A DNA stretch of 64,000 nucleotides, from NCBI RefSeq assembly GCF_900747795.2, contig NC_041402.2, positions 180,860,875 through 180,924,874 on the forward strand. Direction: 5' to 3'. The stretch is from Erpetoichthys calabaricus. Lineage: Eukaryota > Chordata > Cladistia > Polypteriformes > Polypteridae. The notes below the pieces were generated by a model that made no database searches, was not told the DNA's origin, and saw nothing but the letters and a program-made list of their open reading frames with translations. The position numbers and the translations under genes were made by a program. Below, piece by piece: positions 1 to 13,500 of this stretch (positions are counted from its first letter, which is position 1; every line of letters begins with the position of its first letter).

Positions 1-1570
1 TTACTTCCAGCCAACTATATCATTACTGGAAAAAAAAATTAAACATGACAGTGTGGAGCACCAGGACTTAAACAAAGAAGTGAGAAAGTTGACATTCCCC
101 CTGGCTACATTTTAACATTTCAGCTCCCACCTCTGTCAGGACACCAGGCCACAAGCTTGCAATTTCAAGTCCTGAGGGAACAATGCCCTCTACTGGCACA
201 CCACAACCAGTTATTATCTCTCTATATATAAAATGCTAAGGCCTGCCCGTCTGTCATGTGATTTACTTGCAAACTACTGGGGCTAGAATCTTCATCTTGG
301 TCTTAATCAAAAGCTTATGATCTGATATGCTTTGGAAAATCAAAAAATGTAGGTAGTGGCACCCTGGTGGCCATTACCCATGGTAATGTGTTTACAGCAA
401 AGTGATAGCCAATTGAATTGATGACCACCATAATGGCAGGAATAAAAAGAAGAGTGGTGACATCTGCTGAGCATCAAGCCCATCACAGTTGATTGTCATG
501 TCTTAGCCAGGGGTTCAAATTCATGTGCTGCATCTCTTTTTTTTAATCATTGATTCCTTTATTTATATTGATTATGTACATCCTTCTTTATTTTTGGTTT
601 TGTCTATGTCTATTGCCTTTGCAATGTTCTCTGTGTTTTGTGGGTGGTCCTCCAAGACTTATAGGCCCGCCACATAAATCCAGAGGGTCTTCCACAGTTT
701 CTGGCAGTTCATTTCGAATTTGCTTGAGAGTCTGGTGAGCATTTTTTGGTTTAGTTCTGTACTTTTGAGATTCATTGGATTTTTGACCATTGTGCTTTGA
801 CTTCACTATTGGATTGCATATCAGGACTTGTCCGGCATGGATTGCTCTTTCTGGTGACTCCTTTTTGCTTTTTGTGTTCTAAGGAGCTCTGTGTATTTAC
901 AGGGCCTTTTGTGAAATAAGCCTTTTTAATTTTATGAAGTTTCGGTGCTTGCCCTTATTACTAGCCAGGGTTTGCTGGTGATATCCCCCTCTAGGAGACA
1001 TTATAGGAAGTGTTTGGGACACCGTGCTTTGGAACTTACTGGAATTTATGTGCTTTGGGACTGCTAACTTCATGATAATGATACACTTGCTTCTAATTAA
1101 TATCTTCAAACAGGAAAAGCTGTAATCTTTTTGCTGAAAAGATTGCATATTGCAGACAAATTTAAGATACTTATCATTACAATTTTTGTCTTTTATACTT
1201 ATACCTTCCAACAATATTTTCTAAATTAACATTTAGTTTTAAATCCACAATGACTACATTTTTTAATAATTGAATAAGCCCAGGAGGTATGGCATCAAAT
1301 ACAACTGCCTATTCTTTGACTGATATGGGACTTTTATTCTGCACTTCTCTAAAATGTCTTAATAGGTCAGTAAGTGGCCGTTATGAAACTACTGTGCTAC
1401 CAATAAAGTGTCATTTTTAAACCAGATGATGAAGAAAAGAGTTTTATTTGTATATATAATATCTTTGTTATTCCAAAATAAACATCTGTGAGGGGAGAAA
1501 TTGTGTTTGCATGCAATCGTCCAGGAAATCAAGGCTTGCCAATGGAAGTAGCTTAATGGAGAGTTTATTA
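1..1570. other. Intergenic stretch, no gene recognised
   Basis: I see no coding exon here. The segment from about 222 to 540 begins with a TC-rich, TATA-rich start followed by text on finding a cleft in coding likelihood, and reads like a dispersed repeat; a Helitron-type 5' end is possible but I cannot show a 3' end. Short open frames at 550-1214 have no recognisable domain. The rest is AT-rich sequence without visible structure. Confidence 0.3.
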
Positions 1571-1579
1571 ACATCAAAA

Positions 1580-2090
1580 CTGCACTGGAGGATTAGTACA
1601 ATCTGGACAAGAATAGGCCATTCAGCCCAAAACTGCTCACCAGTCCTATTCACTTAATCCTTCTGAAATAAATCAAGGGGAGTTTTGAAGGTCATTAAAG
1701 ACCTATTGTCTACCACACTACTTGGTCCCTTATTCCAAGTGTCTGTGGTTCTCTAGGTGAAGACAAACATCCTAATGTTTGGGTGAAATTTACTCTTCAC
1801 AAGTTTCCAACGGTGTACCTGTGTTCTTGATAAATTCATTTTAAAGTCCCAGTTTCTATCCATTGCACTAATTTCCTTCATAAACACTTCAGTCATGTCT
1901 CCTCTTAATCTCCTTTTGGTTAAACTATACCTCAAGAATTATGAAATGGAAGAACATGAGAACGGTCTCCCTGGGTTCTTGATGAACTCATTTTAAAGTC
2001 ACCGTCTCAATCCACTGGACTAATTCCCTTCATAATTGTAAACACTTCAATCACGTCACCGCCTATGACCCCTGGTTTCAGAACATCTGA
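1580..2090. repeat. Dispersed repeat with a partial internal duplication
   Basis: This block has the wording of a widespread fish interspersed repeat (a stretch beginning with 'aggccattcagccc'). A segment near 1818-1905 (from 'gtgttcttgataaattcat') recurs at about 1976-2060 with scattered differences, so the repeat carries a partial second copy of its distal part. No open frame of note. I cannot assign it to a named family. Confidence 0.45.
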
Positions 2091-2094
2091 ATCC

Positions 2095-3160
2095 TCTGCA
2101 GGTGGCCTACCAGATACATGCCGTTGAGAAGGACACTTTCATCTACGTGCTCCACACTGTCCACTCTCACCTGGACAAACCTGGCACCACAGTCAGGATC
2201 ATGTTCTTTGGTCTTTTTAGTTACGTTCACACCATTCTGCCTCAACAACTGGGGAACAAGCTCAAGGCTTTGGATCTTGATGCCCCCACAATCTTCTAGA
2301 TCATGGACTACCTGACCAACAGACAGCAGTTTGTGAGACTGAGGGACGGTGTGTCAGAAATGGTGGTGTGTAATACTGGAGCACCTCAGGGGACTGTCCT
2401 ATCTCCCTGATTGTTCACCCTTGTGGTTGATTTGGAAGACACTCATCATGTCTGGAGAGTGTTGGGGTGCCAGCTGGGTCACCCATTTAAATCCAACACA
2501 ATAACTTTAAACAAAAAGAACACTTGATGGTGTTAAAACAGTCAGAAACTGTTGCAAATCTAAATTGAGATTTTAGTCTTCTCTTGGCAGAAGTCAAATG
2601 GGTTGTCGTCGGGAGCTCCGGGTTGATTGTAATGCAGGTCCGATCTGAGATGACATTTTCCTGGGTGTCTGTATTTTTATAGCCCACTGGTCAATTGGGG
2701 TGGGGTCAATGGCTATCGGTGGGCGTCTTCTCACTGCTAAGAATGACAGAAGAGACAAAGATGTTAGTTACTGCGTCCTATCTTGCCCTGGGGTGGTATT
2801 CTTTGATAAACCTGGAAGGCAATCCTCCGACTTGCAAACGTGACACCCTCTACAATCAGACTTGTGTAGACAAGATAACAACAGACAACACCAGTGCTTG
2901 CCATCTACAAAAATTTTAAGATGAATCCTCCATCATAGGCTGCATTAATAATGGAGATCTGTCAGAGTACAGAGTGAGTGTGGAGAACTTTGTCTTGTGG
3001 TGCAAGGGGAACAACCTCTAACTCAACATCAGAAAGACAAAAGAGCTGGTGGTGGACCTCGGGTCATGCCAAGGTACCTTTGAGACCAGTCACCATTCAG
3101 GGGGAGAACATGCAGGAAAAGGACAAGGCAGAAGATTGTAGCGGTGGTACAGAGAAGAAA
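2095..3160 (+). mobile_element. Decayed non-LTR retrotransposon (L2/CR1/Rex-type reverse transcriptase)
   Basis: Translation at 2101-2430 shows reverse-transcriptase text, including an LDYLTNRPQ-like block (here MDYLTNRQQFVRLRDGVSE) and the conserved GAPQGTVLSP motif. At 2893-3060 the frame resumes with CHLQKF, then a region ending LNIRKTKELVVDLGS, which lies downstream of the catalytic core in this family. About 450 bases between the two parts (roughly 2440-2890) are foreign to the reading frame and look like a later insertion. In-frame stops and frameshifts show that it is dead. The exact clade is uncertain. Confidence 0.75.
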
Positions 3161-4310
3161 TGGAGGGAGAGTCTCAAAGGCTGAGATGACCTGGAGTGTT
3201 GTGGACACCGTCAAATCTCCACACAGATCAGACAGATCTCCACACAGAAGTGCAATCTTGAACACCTAGGCTACACTGTATGACAATGCAGCACTCAACA
3301 TCCCTGCTATGCCACCTATCAATGAAATAAGTGCTCAAGACCCTTTTTGTCATTGGCCATATGACCACAGAATAAATGAAACCCACCCTCCCATTCCAAA
3401 GCATTGCATTTCAATAAGTTGGAAGGGGTTCCTAGGAACAGCGACTTCAAAGGGAGAGCTGTGTAATGGTACTGACAAGCTGCATCAGTCACAAATGAGT
3501 AGGAATTGCATTACCAGCGGCAGGGGTACCTATAAAAACATCAAGCCTACAATGTTACAAACAAAATGTGTGGCAACAGCAAGCGGTACTTTTAAGGCCA
3601 TGTAAATTGTAAAAGATCCATTCTGACACTTGGCACCAGCACAATATAATATTTGATTGTGTGTGAGCAGGTTGTTGGCAGGTGCTAAATTGGCCCTCCA
3701 AGACAGGCCACCCCACATCAAATCTGAGTATCATTCAGTAAAGTTGACAGTGTTTAATGTATTGGGAATGTGTTAAAAATGGTAGGACTTGCATATTTAC
3801 TCATTGCATATGAGATTTTCTGTGTATGTCTTTGTTTTCTTCCACTGTTTTTTTAATTGTTTATTTTGGTTAAAAGGAAAATACGTAATTTATTGGGCTG
3901 CTTTTTAGTGCCATTAGGCGGACTTTGAGCATGCGCATTGTTGGGATTTGCAGTGTTCAGGGTCTTAGCCTCCTCTCAGTTTTTTTTTTTTTTGCGCAAT
4001 CTTACTCGACTAAAAAAAATCGAAGGGGGCGGGAGGGGGTGGTGTCTACTTGAAGTTGCGCGATCATCTATGCAATTTCGAAGAGCGGGGTGACGGATTT
4101 CCCTTGGCCTTTCGCGTTATGCCCGGGGCTGAATCAAATAGGATAGATACAAAGATCAGGGGCTTAACGGTATTATTCTTGTACATTCCTTAAAATTAAA
4201 CGAAACAAATGTTAAGGATCTATAGCCTCTGATATCCCCACCAAACCGTTGTGCAGTTTTTGGGCTCGGAATTTATCCTGCTAGTCGTTAAGACATCGGG
4301 GGATGAAGTG
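3160..4310. other. Intergenic sequence upstream of PAFAH1B2
   Basis: No exon or named repeat was recognised between the LINE fragment and the PAFAH1B2 promoter. A G-rich run near 4024-4041 (purine-rich, 'gggggcgggagggggtgg') starts the GC-rich shoulder of the promoter. Confidence 0.3.
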
Positions 4311-4317
4311 CCGAGAG

Positions 4318-4533
4318 GAGGCGGAACTTCCGGTGTCACATTACGATTGGCAGTGCGGAGCGGAAGTGAAGGGCTGCAGCCTTCAAACAAACACTAAGAG
4401 GGTCTTGAGATAACGAGTCCGCCCTTGGGAGCCTGCAGGGCCGCAGAGTGTAGTTGAGTTTGCGGTCTACAACTGAAGCGGAACTCGGGCGTGGTGATCG
4501 TCTTTCTTGTCTCTGCGGGAACCGTTGCTGGAC
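4318..4533 (+). promoter_or_regulatory. PAFAH1B2 promoter and 5' UTR region, TATA-less
   Basis: The 215 bases before the start codon are GC-rich and CpG-rich with no TATA box. ETS-type sites are visible at 4326-4333 (ACTTCCGG) and 4360-4368 (GCGGAAGTG), with an inverted CCAAT (ATTGG) at 4346-4350 between them. This is the layout expected for a housekeeping promoter; the transcription start itself is not determined. Confidence 0.5.
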
Positions 4534-7500
4534 ATGAGTACAAGCACGGACGAGGAGAACCCCGCTGCGCTGGCCCTGCCGGCGGAGGACGTGCAGGGAG
4601 ACGGCAGGTGGATGTCTCAGGTGAGGCAAGACCGTGGGGAAGCTAAGAGCAGAAGATTCTTCTGTATCTCACTTGCTAACGGTCCTTTCCTTTTCTGTTT
4701 ATTTTTTTTTCTTTTTGCTTTGCAGCACAACCGGTTCGTTCTTGAATGCAAAGATAAGGAGCCTGAAGTGCTGTTTGTAGGAGACTCCATGGTCCAGTTG
4801 TTGCACCAGTATGAGGTGAGATGTAGAGCTACTCTCAGGTACACGCGACAGGACCATCCCCTCGGTGTAAGGATGGAACGTGCCAATAGGAAAGCTGCCA
4901 AAATATTACACCGTATCATATAGGCCAGTAGGCGGAGCAAGGTGTGGAGTCCGCGCTGTACCCTCGGAGATGTGCCGTACAATGTGCTGCCGCTCCCTGT
5001 CAACTACAACACGCCTGGCACCAAATTCACTGACCCCTTGACTGCTGCGCGCGAGGCTTTACACGCCCAGAAGAAAGGCTCTTTAGCGTTAGTTCGGAAT
5101 CTGCCATATTTTAATGAAAGCTATCTACAGTGGGTTTTAAATTTTAAAACTGTCCAGGAATGCAACCAGATCTGATATGGGTGTCCTGTTCACTGCCTGA
5201 TTTAGCGGTGTGTAGTAGTGGAATGATCTAGTTAAATGTCTTGTGGCCTCCAACTGTCTGGGACCTGGAATCTTGTATGGCTTTACATTTAAAGAGTAGC
5301 TGTAAAGCTTTTTTCACACCTACTTCATTTGTTGCATGTCCACTTATGGTGTGATTTCCCCAATCCTTTATGTAGATGTCAACCTACCAATCGCAATCTG
5401 GTGCAGACTATAACAACTGTACCAAAACTGTTTGGAACGGGTGGTCTCGAAGTTGTACCAAGTGAACCATAGGGTGGCTCGAATGAGGTATGAATGTGAT
5501 CTGACAGGGGACAGATCTAACAGTATGTGAACTGTGCATTCTGGGTGAAGTTGTACACGTTGTGGTAGTCTTGTTAAATGTTTGCTGCCGATAATAAGGG
5601 AATCTCAGTCATAGGATAATGAGTGGAGGGTTAGCATGGAGTATTAAAAACAACAAAAAGGTAAAAATAAATACACACCTAGGTACAAATGTAAAAATAC
5701 TGGCAAAATTACCAGTCAGTTGGAGCAAGCCCACCTGCTTCAGGCTCACAGCCTCTCATGCTTTCAGATGAACAGCAGTAGAAAGAAGAAAACAAAAAAG
5801 GTGTACATTCATTTACATTTTACATTTATTTGCTTAGTAGATGCTTTTATCCAAACCGTCTTACAAAAGAAGTCAATGTAATCGAGTAAACGTCTTTCAG
5901 GGGGACTGTTTGGGGGGAAAAAGTGTTACAGGACAAGGGTGCAAAACTTGATCGTCACAAGTGAAGAGCTTAGAACATAATTACAAGTGAGTTAGAATTT
6001 CTAAGTTACAAAACCTAACCGTTAAAGTCAGTTAGAAAGAAACTTGCCAAACTTGAGTCTTCAGATGCTTCTTAAACATATTTAGTGCAGTTACATATGT
6101 GCTTTAGTAACTTAATTATTCGCAGAAACCTGGTTTCTAAATTGCCATTTAAACATTTATTCAGGTTAGAGAAACCAGGTTAACACACACAGATTTCCCT
6201 GCAAGTAACCTGGTTATTTGGCCTTTACCTGTCTGAGACGAATTGAACGTAATTCTAAGTAATCAATGTGGACATCAATGGTAACAAAGACAATGCCTAT
6301 GTCTCTGTTATATGCCATTTTGTATGGGGAGCAGTGTTAATGTTTGTGATGTGCCATCTATGGAAATGACAGAGACATAGCAACCAGACAGACACTTATC
6401 CTTTTATTATGATGGATACAACCCCTTATTGGGGTAACAGGATTTTGTAATCTGTGCACATATTTGCTTTGCAGTCCCTTTCAACAGCCGCAGGTAGGAG
6501 AAGGTCAAAGCACCCACAAAAAAAAACTTCCTGAAGTAAAGGCTCGAGCGATCCAATTTTTTCTTCCCCCATTTGAAATAACCTGCTTTAATATTTCAGA
6601 AACCGCTAACTTTATTTGATGAGCAGAGCATAAAGTGCTAAGCTCTGCAGCACAATCTTGGGAGCAGTGCCTGGGTTAGTGTGTTAAAAGTAACTTGTGT
6701 TACATAGTCAGATTACCTTTTAAAGTAACGAGTAACCTAATGCAATACTTTATTTTATTGAAGTAAAAATACCTGCGTTATTATTTTCCCAGCAGCTCTG
6801 GGTGTAAAGCATGAAGCACACTTACTTTGCAGGATTCGGCTGTACAGTGCAATCTGGTAACAGAAACATCTAAATTGACCATCAGTTTAGTTGTAATCCA
6901 GCTATTTGCTATAGATATGCTGAAACAATGTGATTGGGTGACACAATGGCCAGTGTTCATTCTGCGAATTATCAGTGGCTGTGGTTAAAGATGCAAAAAG
7001 GGGATGGATGAATATTTCCTTCTTAACACATGAAGAAGTAAATGTATTTATTACACACACACAAAAAGACTTAATGCCTGTTTTCGGATTCACTGTGGCT
7101 GATGATGACATTTACCATATATAATCGCGTTTAAGTTCTCCCGCATATAAATCGGGGCTTGATTTTTACCGTATAATTTCAGGTATTTTATAATATCAGT
7201 TGTATAAGTTGAATGCTGAAAACTCCCGCTATTGGTCCAAGAGATTATGATATGCTAACGCCCACCAGAGAGCGTAACCACGGAGAACACGGCCTTTTTA
7301 TTTTTTCTATTTATTGTGCCTACGTGACCACACGGTAATACCCGAACTATTCTGAAGCAACATTTGCACTGTTTTGTGTTTTTTGTATCTCACACCCTCG
7401 GACACCTTTAGCGTAAGAGCGTACCTTCTCTACAATGGAGCGTTTGATCAGAAGAAAATATAGAGCTGATTTTAAATTGAAAGTCGTTGAAGTGGCGAAA

Positions 7501-10500
7501 GAAATTGGTAACTGCGCTGGTGCTGCAACAAAATTCGATGTGCCTGAGAAACTGATGCGAGATTGGAGGGAGCAAGAAGATGTAGAAAAAAAAAAATTAA
7601 GTGTCGTATTTTTGAACAGGCATATAAGTCGGGGTCTGATTTTATGATCGATTTTTTGGGTTTTAAGACCCAACTTATACATGAATATGTACAGTAACCT
7701 TTTTTTTTTTTTTTTTTTTTTTTTTGGTGCTTGCACTTGTAAACGTAGGTTTTTAAGAAACTAGGTTTCTGCCTTATCCAGATTACTCTCCTTATCCTGG
7801 TTTTGTGTGTGCATGTAAACCCGATTACTTAGGGTGTCAGAATTTTGAATGGGGGTGGCCAGCCTATTCCACCAGCCCGGAGCTACTCACGAAAAGAGTC
7901 TGGATTGAGATCTGTTACTGTGCAGAGGTGGCATCACCAGATGCCATTCGTCAGTAGACCTGAGTGATCAAGAAGAAGCAGAGGACCTCGCTTGACTGGT
8001 TGATGAAAATAGATACAGAGACGGCGAGAAACAAATTGCAGTGTCTTGTGAGATCGACAATCAAACCCTCAAATCTTACACTACGAAAGTGGTCCATACA
8101 GGTGGGGCGTCCTCTCAATATGATCGCTTTTTGGACACAATGAAGATATAGAGGCACACTTCCTTTAATATATGCAGTAAATGTTAATCAGACATTCCAA
8201 AATTAACATTTTATAAGTATTAATACAGCAGACGTGATTTGAGGTTACGTTCCTACGGTGGCTACTGGAGAGTAAACTAGTCAGCATCAACATGAATCTC
8301 ACTGGATACGTCTGCTGTCCTAAAACTGAAGGTCATCAGTGTATGCCTTGCCTTCTGTTTTATACTCGCCTATTTATTTCTCTTTTGTACTATACATAGT
8401 AGCGCATAATTTTCAAATATTTGTCCTCTTGTTCAAAAATAGGTGTTTTTGCTCACTGAGCTGTTTGGTAAATTAACCAAATAAGTATGGAAAATGAGAT
8501 GCTGTGCAAACACAAGTATTGTTGACCCTCTATGATATTTTTTGATATATGTTTTCCTGTGGAAGAAAAGTTTCTGCCCAGTGAAAGAAGTGCACGACAC
8601 ACGCAGGGGATGTTGATTTATCTGTGTAGTTCACTTGAAGGCTTGCAGTGTGAAATGCACCCGATCTGACTGCAATTTGAGACAAAGTAACAAATCCTCC
8701 CCTGATTTATCACAAAGTAAATGGACTGTTGAGTGTGAAAACACCTTAAGAGTGTAGCTGTGTCAGTGTGGGGTAAGTTTGTTATGGATTGGCCTACGGT
8801 CAAGAACCCTAAGCTTATCACACTTATTTAGAAAGAGAGATGCATACACTTACAATCCCCTTACGTACTAATCATGAGTGATGCCTTCACGCCTTTTCAC
8901 TCCTCAGTACACAAATCGGGACCTGCTAACCTTGGCTTGAGCCTTCCACACAGGTGGTCCTTAGACAGTGGAGGCTGACGTACTTACTAACATTATGTTA
9001 TTCCTTTTTGTGCTTCTCGCTGTTGAAGGCGTCCCATCCCAGGTGCCCTGTAAATACGTAATTACTTCAGTTACTCAGAATGTGCAAAGTGTAAAAACTT
9101 TTAAAAGCTGAGCAGTATTTATTAACATAGGATAACAACAGCAGAAAATAAATGATGTAAAATTTTGAATTAAATATAAATTAACAGCAATGTTTGGTTT
9201 TAAAGTCTAATAATAAAAATACACCAATGTTTTAAAGTCAAAAAACCTAGACCAGTGTTCCCCAACCTCAGTCCTGTGGCTACAGGTTTTTGTTCCTGCT
9301 AGCTTCTGTTTTTAATTGGACTCCTGGGCTAATTAAGTGATGTGTTATTTCCCAATTTCAATATAGAAATTAGAAAATTAAGTTTGGTAAATATACATAC
9401 ATACATACACTGCCTGGCCAAAAAAAAAAGTCGCCACCAGGATTTAACTAAGCAAATAGGTACAAGCCTCCTATTGGATAATTACTGCATGGGCGATTAT
9501 CTTTCAGCTGGCAACAAGTTATTTAACCCCAACTGGTGCAATGAGTTGCTTCTCATTTCTTAAACAACCATGTCGAAAGACACATCTCGTGGTCCGTGGA
9601 AAAGATGTTAATCTGTTTGAGCAGGGTCAAATCATTGGCATGCATCAAGCAGAGAAAACATCTAAGGATTTTGCAGAAGCTACTAAAATTGGGTTAAGAA
9701 CTGTCCAACGCATTATTAAAAACATGGAAGGATAGTGGGGACCCATCGTCTTCGAGGAAGAAATGTGGCCGGAAAAAAAATCCTGAATGATCGTGATCGG
9801 CGATCACTTAAACGTTTGGTGAAATCAAATCGAAGAAAAACAACAGTAGAACTCAGATCTATGTTTAATAGTGAAAGTAAGAGCATTTCCACATGCACAA
9901 TGCGAAGGGAACTCAAGGGATTGGGACTGAACAGCTGTGCAGCCATAAGAAAACCACTAATCAGTGAGGCAAACTGGAAAAAAAGGCTTCAATTTGCTAG
10001 GGAGCATAAAGATTGGATTCTGGAGCAATGGAAGAAGGTCATGTGGTCTGATGAGTCCAGATTTACCCTGTTCCAGAGTGATAGGCGCATCAGGATAAGA
10101 AGAGAGGCAGATGAAGTGATGCACCCATCATGCAAGATCTTGGTGAAAAATTAATTCAACACTGGATGGAACTAAATCTTGTGACATTGCAGAAGCTTAT
10201 CGAAACAATGCCACAGCGAATGCGTGCCATAATCAAAGCTAAAGGCGGTCCAACGAAATATTAGAGTGTGACCTTTTTTTTTTTGGCCAGGCAGTGTACA
10301 TACACGCACGCATGCACGTACTACCTACCAACCAAGCAAGCAAGCAGTTATATGGGAATAATGTATTTTTTTCTTTTTAACAATATTTTCATCTTGATTT
10401 TCATTCTGCTTTTCTAGGTGTTCTAATTGTTTAATTAATCCATTATTTACTAATTAGTGGGTCTGATGCTAAAGTAGTTGCAGCCTTTGATTATTCAGTG

Positions 10501-13500
10501 TTGTTTGCCAGCATGTCTGCTCATTTTTAATTGTCATTAATAAGATACAATGAAGGGGAAAAAACTGCACAGAGAAATGGCAAAATGAAATCGACAAAAG
10601 AGAGTTAAGCATTTACTGTAAATCTATAGCAAAAGCAAATATTTCTAAATGTCTTATAAATGTGAAAATCATGCTGCTGTGCTTTTCTGAATGTAGAATA
10701 AAAGAAAAATAATACCAGCCAATTAAATGAGATCAGTGTTATCAGGTGTTGTCATTGATTAGGAATCTGGTTGGAACAAAAACCTGTAACCACAGGGGGT
10801 CCACGGGTCCGAGGTTGGGAAACACTGACCTAGATGGTACGTTCTCTCAGAATATTAAAGGTGAAGAACAGCACCAAAGAAAACATCTGTGCCATTTAAA
10901 AGAAAGAAGGGAGCTTGTCTCGACTCTGAAGTCTGGCTGATGCATGCACAGTAAATTTAATGTTCACATGGACAGTGGTCTCTCTATAGCCTCAGGCAAT
11001 CTGTCCTTTATGCCAAATCCATCATATGGGGCTTTGGGCCCTGTGAGGTTACTTAAAGATAATTGGGTAACTGGTGATGGGCAGCCTGTGCCAAAAGCTT
11101 GAACCACTGAACATATGTGCAAGCTCCTTAACCTGTCAGGATTGCTTACCTAGGCAGTGTCCAGTTTCCTTGGTATCGATACTTCCTACCTGCGATTAGG
11201 TCACCAATTGTCCAGTGATTCTAAGCTAAGATTGTAATGTGATTGATTCATAGAGAAAATAAAATGAAAGATTGTGCATATGCTCATACAAATTCATGAA
11301 AGTATCAGAATGTTGAAACAACATCTCACAGCGCTACTCTTTATGAAACATCTGCAGTTAAAGTTTCCGAGTTCAGTTACAGTTTATCATACCTTGTTGG
11401 AGCAAAGCTTGCAGCAATAAAAAAAAAAAAAAAAAAATCCACTGTGGTCTTCCAAGTAAAATATTTCTAGCCACAAATTTAGATTTTTCTCTTTCGGACT
11501 GTCCATTGATGTGTTCTAGTAGCTGTATTAGTAATCAATAGCAACCTATGACATAGAGTGTGGTTTCAATTTCAAGTTTACTGTGATATGTAAAGAGTAC
11601 AAGGAAATTCGTAAATTGTATGTCTGGTCAATGTGCAACACATTCAGCACATTTACATGCACAAACATAACTGGATTAAAGTGTATAACCGGGTAAAGAC
11701 AGAAAACTGTTTTTTGTTTAAAAATCCATATCTACGTGGGCAAGCAATCTTCTGGAGTTCTCCTTTGTCAAAACGCTCCAAAGTCTTTAAACTGCACAAA
11801 ATAACAGTTAAATGTCATCATCGGCCGCCATGAATCCAAAAGTAAGCTTAACGCCTACGATCATTTTCTTGTATTTTATAGGTATGCATAGTCAAATTGG
11901 TGCTTTATTTGTAGGTTTCTGTTTCCTACATTGCAGACCGTGCACACTTTTCTGCTTGGCTGTGTGGCTGAGCCCTGCAAAAAACCGGCGTACCTGCTTG
12001 TGTGCTTCTTGCCTTTGCACCCAGTGCTGCTGGAGTAATAACACAGGTATTTTTTACTTCAGTAAGATAAGTATTGCATTAGGTCATTAAAAAAAACAAA
12101 ACAACCGGACTACATAATGTGTGTTACTTTTAACATGTTGCCCTACTGCTCTCGAGATTGTTGAATTTAGTACTGTACATTCAGCTCATGCTCATAAATC
12201 TAGCAGTTTCTAAAATATTGAGACAATTATTTCAGCCAGAGGAAGTAATAATGTCCGCAAAATAAATTACCAGAGACAAATATTTCGGGAGATTACTTCA
12301 ACAAGTGGCAGCTGTAATCCCGTGCAGAGCAACACTAATGGAGGGCAACAGAAATACACAGACTACAAAATTCTTAACAGTAACACAGTTAAAGGTTTAC
12401 ATGGCCATTGCGGAGGAATGTATGCGTGTGGGTTTCTCAGAGGCCAATAACCTGAACCTCTAACTGGGATAAGGGTTGACATGGTATTTTAGAAACCAGG
12501 TTTCTGTGAGTAACCGGGTTATTGATGAGCATGTAAACACATCAGATATTTTTAAGAACCTCATCTTGAACACCAGCAAGACCAAAGAGGTCATTGTGGA
12601 CTATAGGAGGTCCAGAAGAACAGAACATGTTCCTATATTCATACATGAGGAGGCTGTAATGTGTGTGGACAATATCAAGTTCTTGGGTATCCACGTCACA
12701 TCGGATCTGACCTGGTCTTTGAACACATCTTGCCTGGTAAAGAAGGCCCAACAAAGACTCTTCTTCCTCAGGAAGATGAGACATGCTGGATTCTCCTCTC
12801 GGCTGCTCACAAACTTCTACAGATCCACTATAGAAATAATGCTCTGTCACAGTATGATAGTGTGGTATGGCAGCTGCACAGGACAGGAAGGAATTGGCAC
12901 AGGTGGTGAAAACAGCACAGGGGATCATGGGAAGTCCTCTCCTAGACCTGGACTCTGTATATGCTGGAAGGGTGCAGAAGAGGACCGAATGTATAGCTGC
13001 GGAGCTCACTCATCTGGGAAATGGACTGTTTGTACCACTGCCTTCGGGAAAGCGATACAGAAACCATAACACGTACCAGCAGACTGAAAGACAGCTTTTT
13101 CTCCAGAGCTGTGAAGTCCATCGGCCCCTGCTGATGCACACACATACATCTACCCCTAACCTGTCCCCCTGTAGACATGCACATGAACTTTCCCTCGTAA
13201 TCAAACACACTCATTCGTATTCCTCCTCTGCAGACCCACGCACACAGATCACTGGTCTCTGCAGGCGTACTACCTCAGGAAAAGTCTGGACTTGATGTTG
13301 TATTGCTGCTGCCTTTTATACTTATTATTTTTATTTTATTATTTATAGTGTATTGTGTATTTTAAGTATTCTGCCTTGAAGCTGAGTCCTACCAACAAAA
13401 AATTTCATTATGTGTATGCATAATGACAATAAAGATATCTATCTATCTAGCATCTGAAGACTCTTGTTTGGCGAGATTCTGTCTGACTGAAATTAGCTGT

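Noticed and set aside
4507-4923. 138-aa frame reading through PAFAH1B2 exons 1 and 2 and both donors
   Set aside because: Splice sites and homology show this is unspliced read-through; the intron text is unlike the protein.
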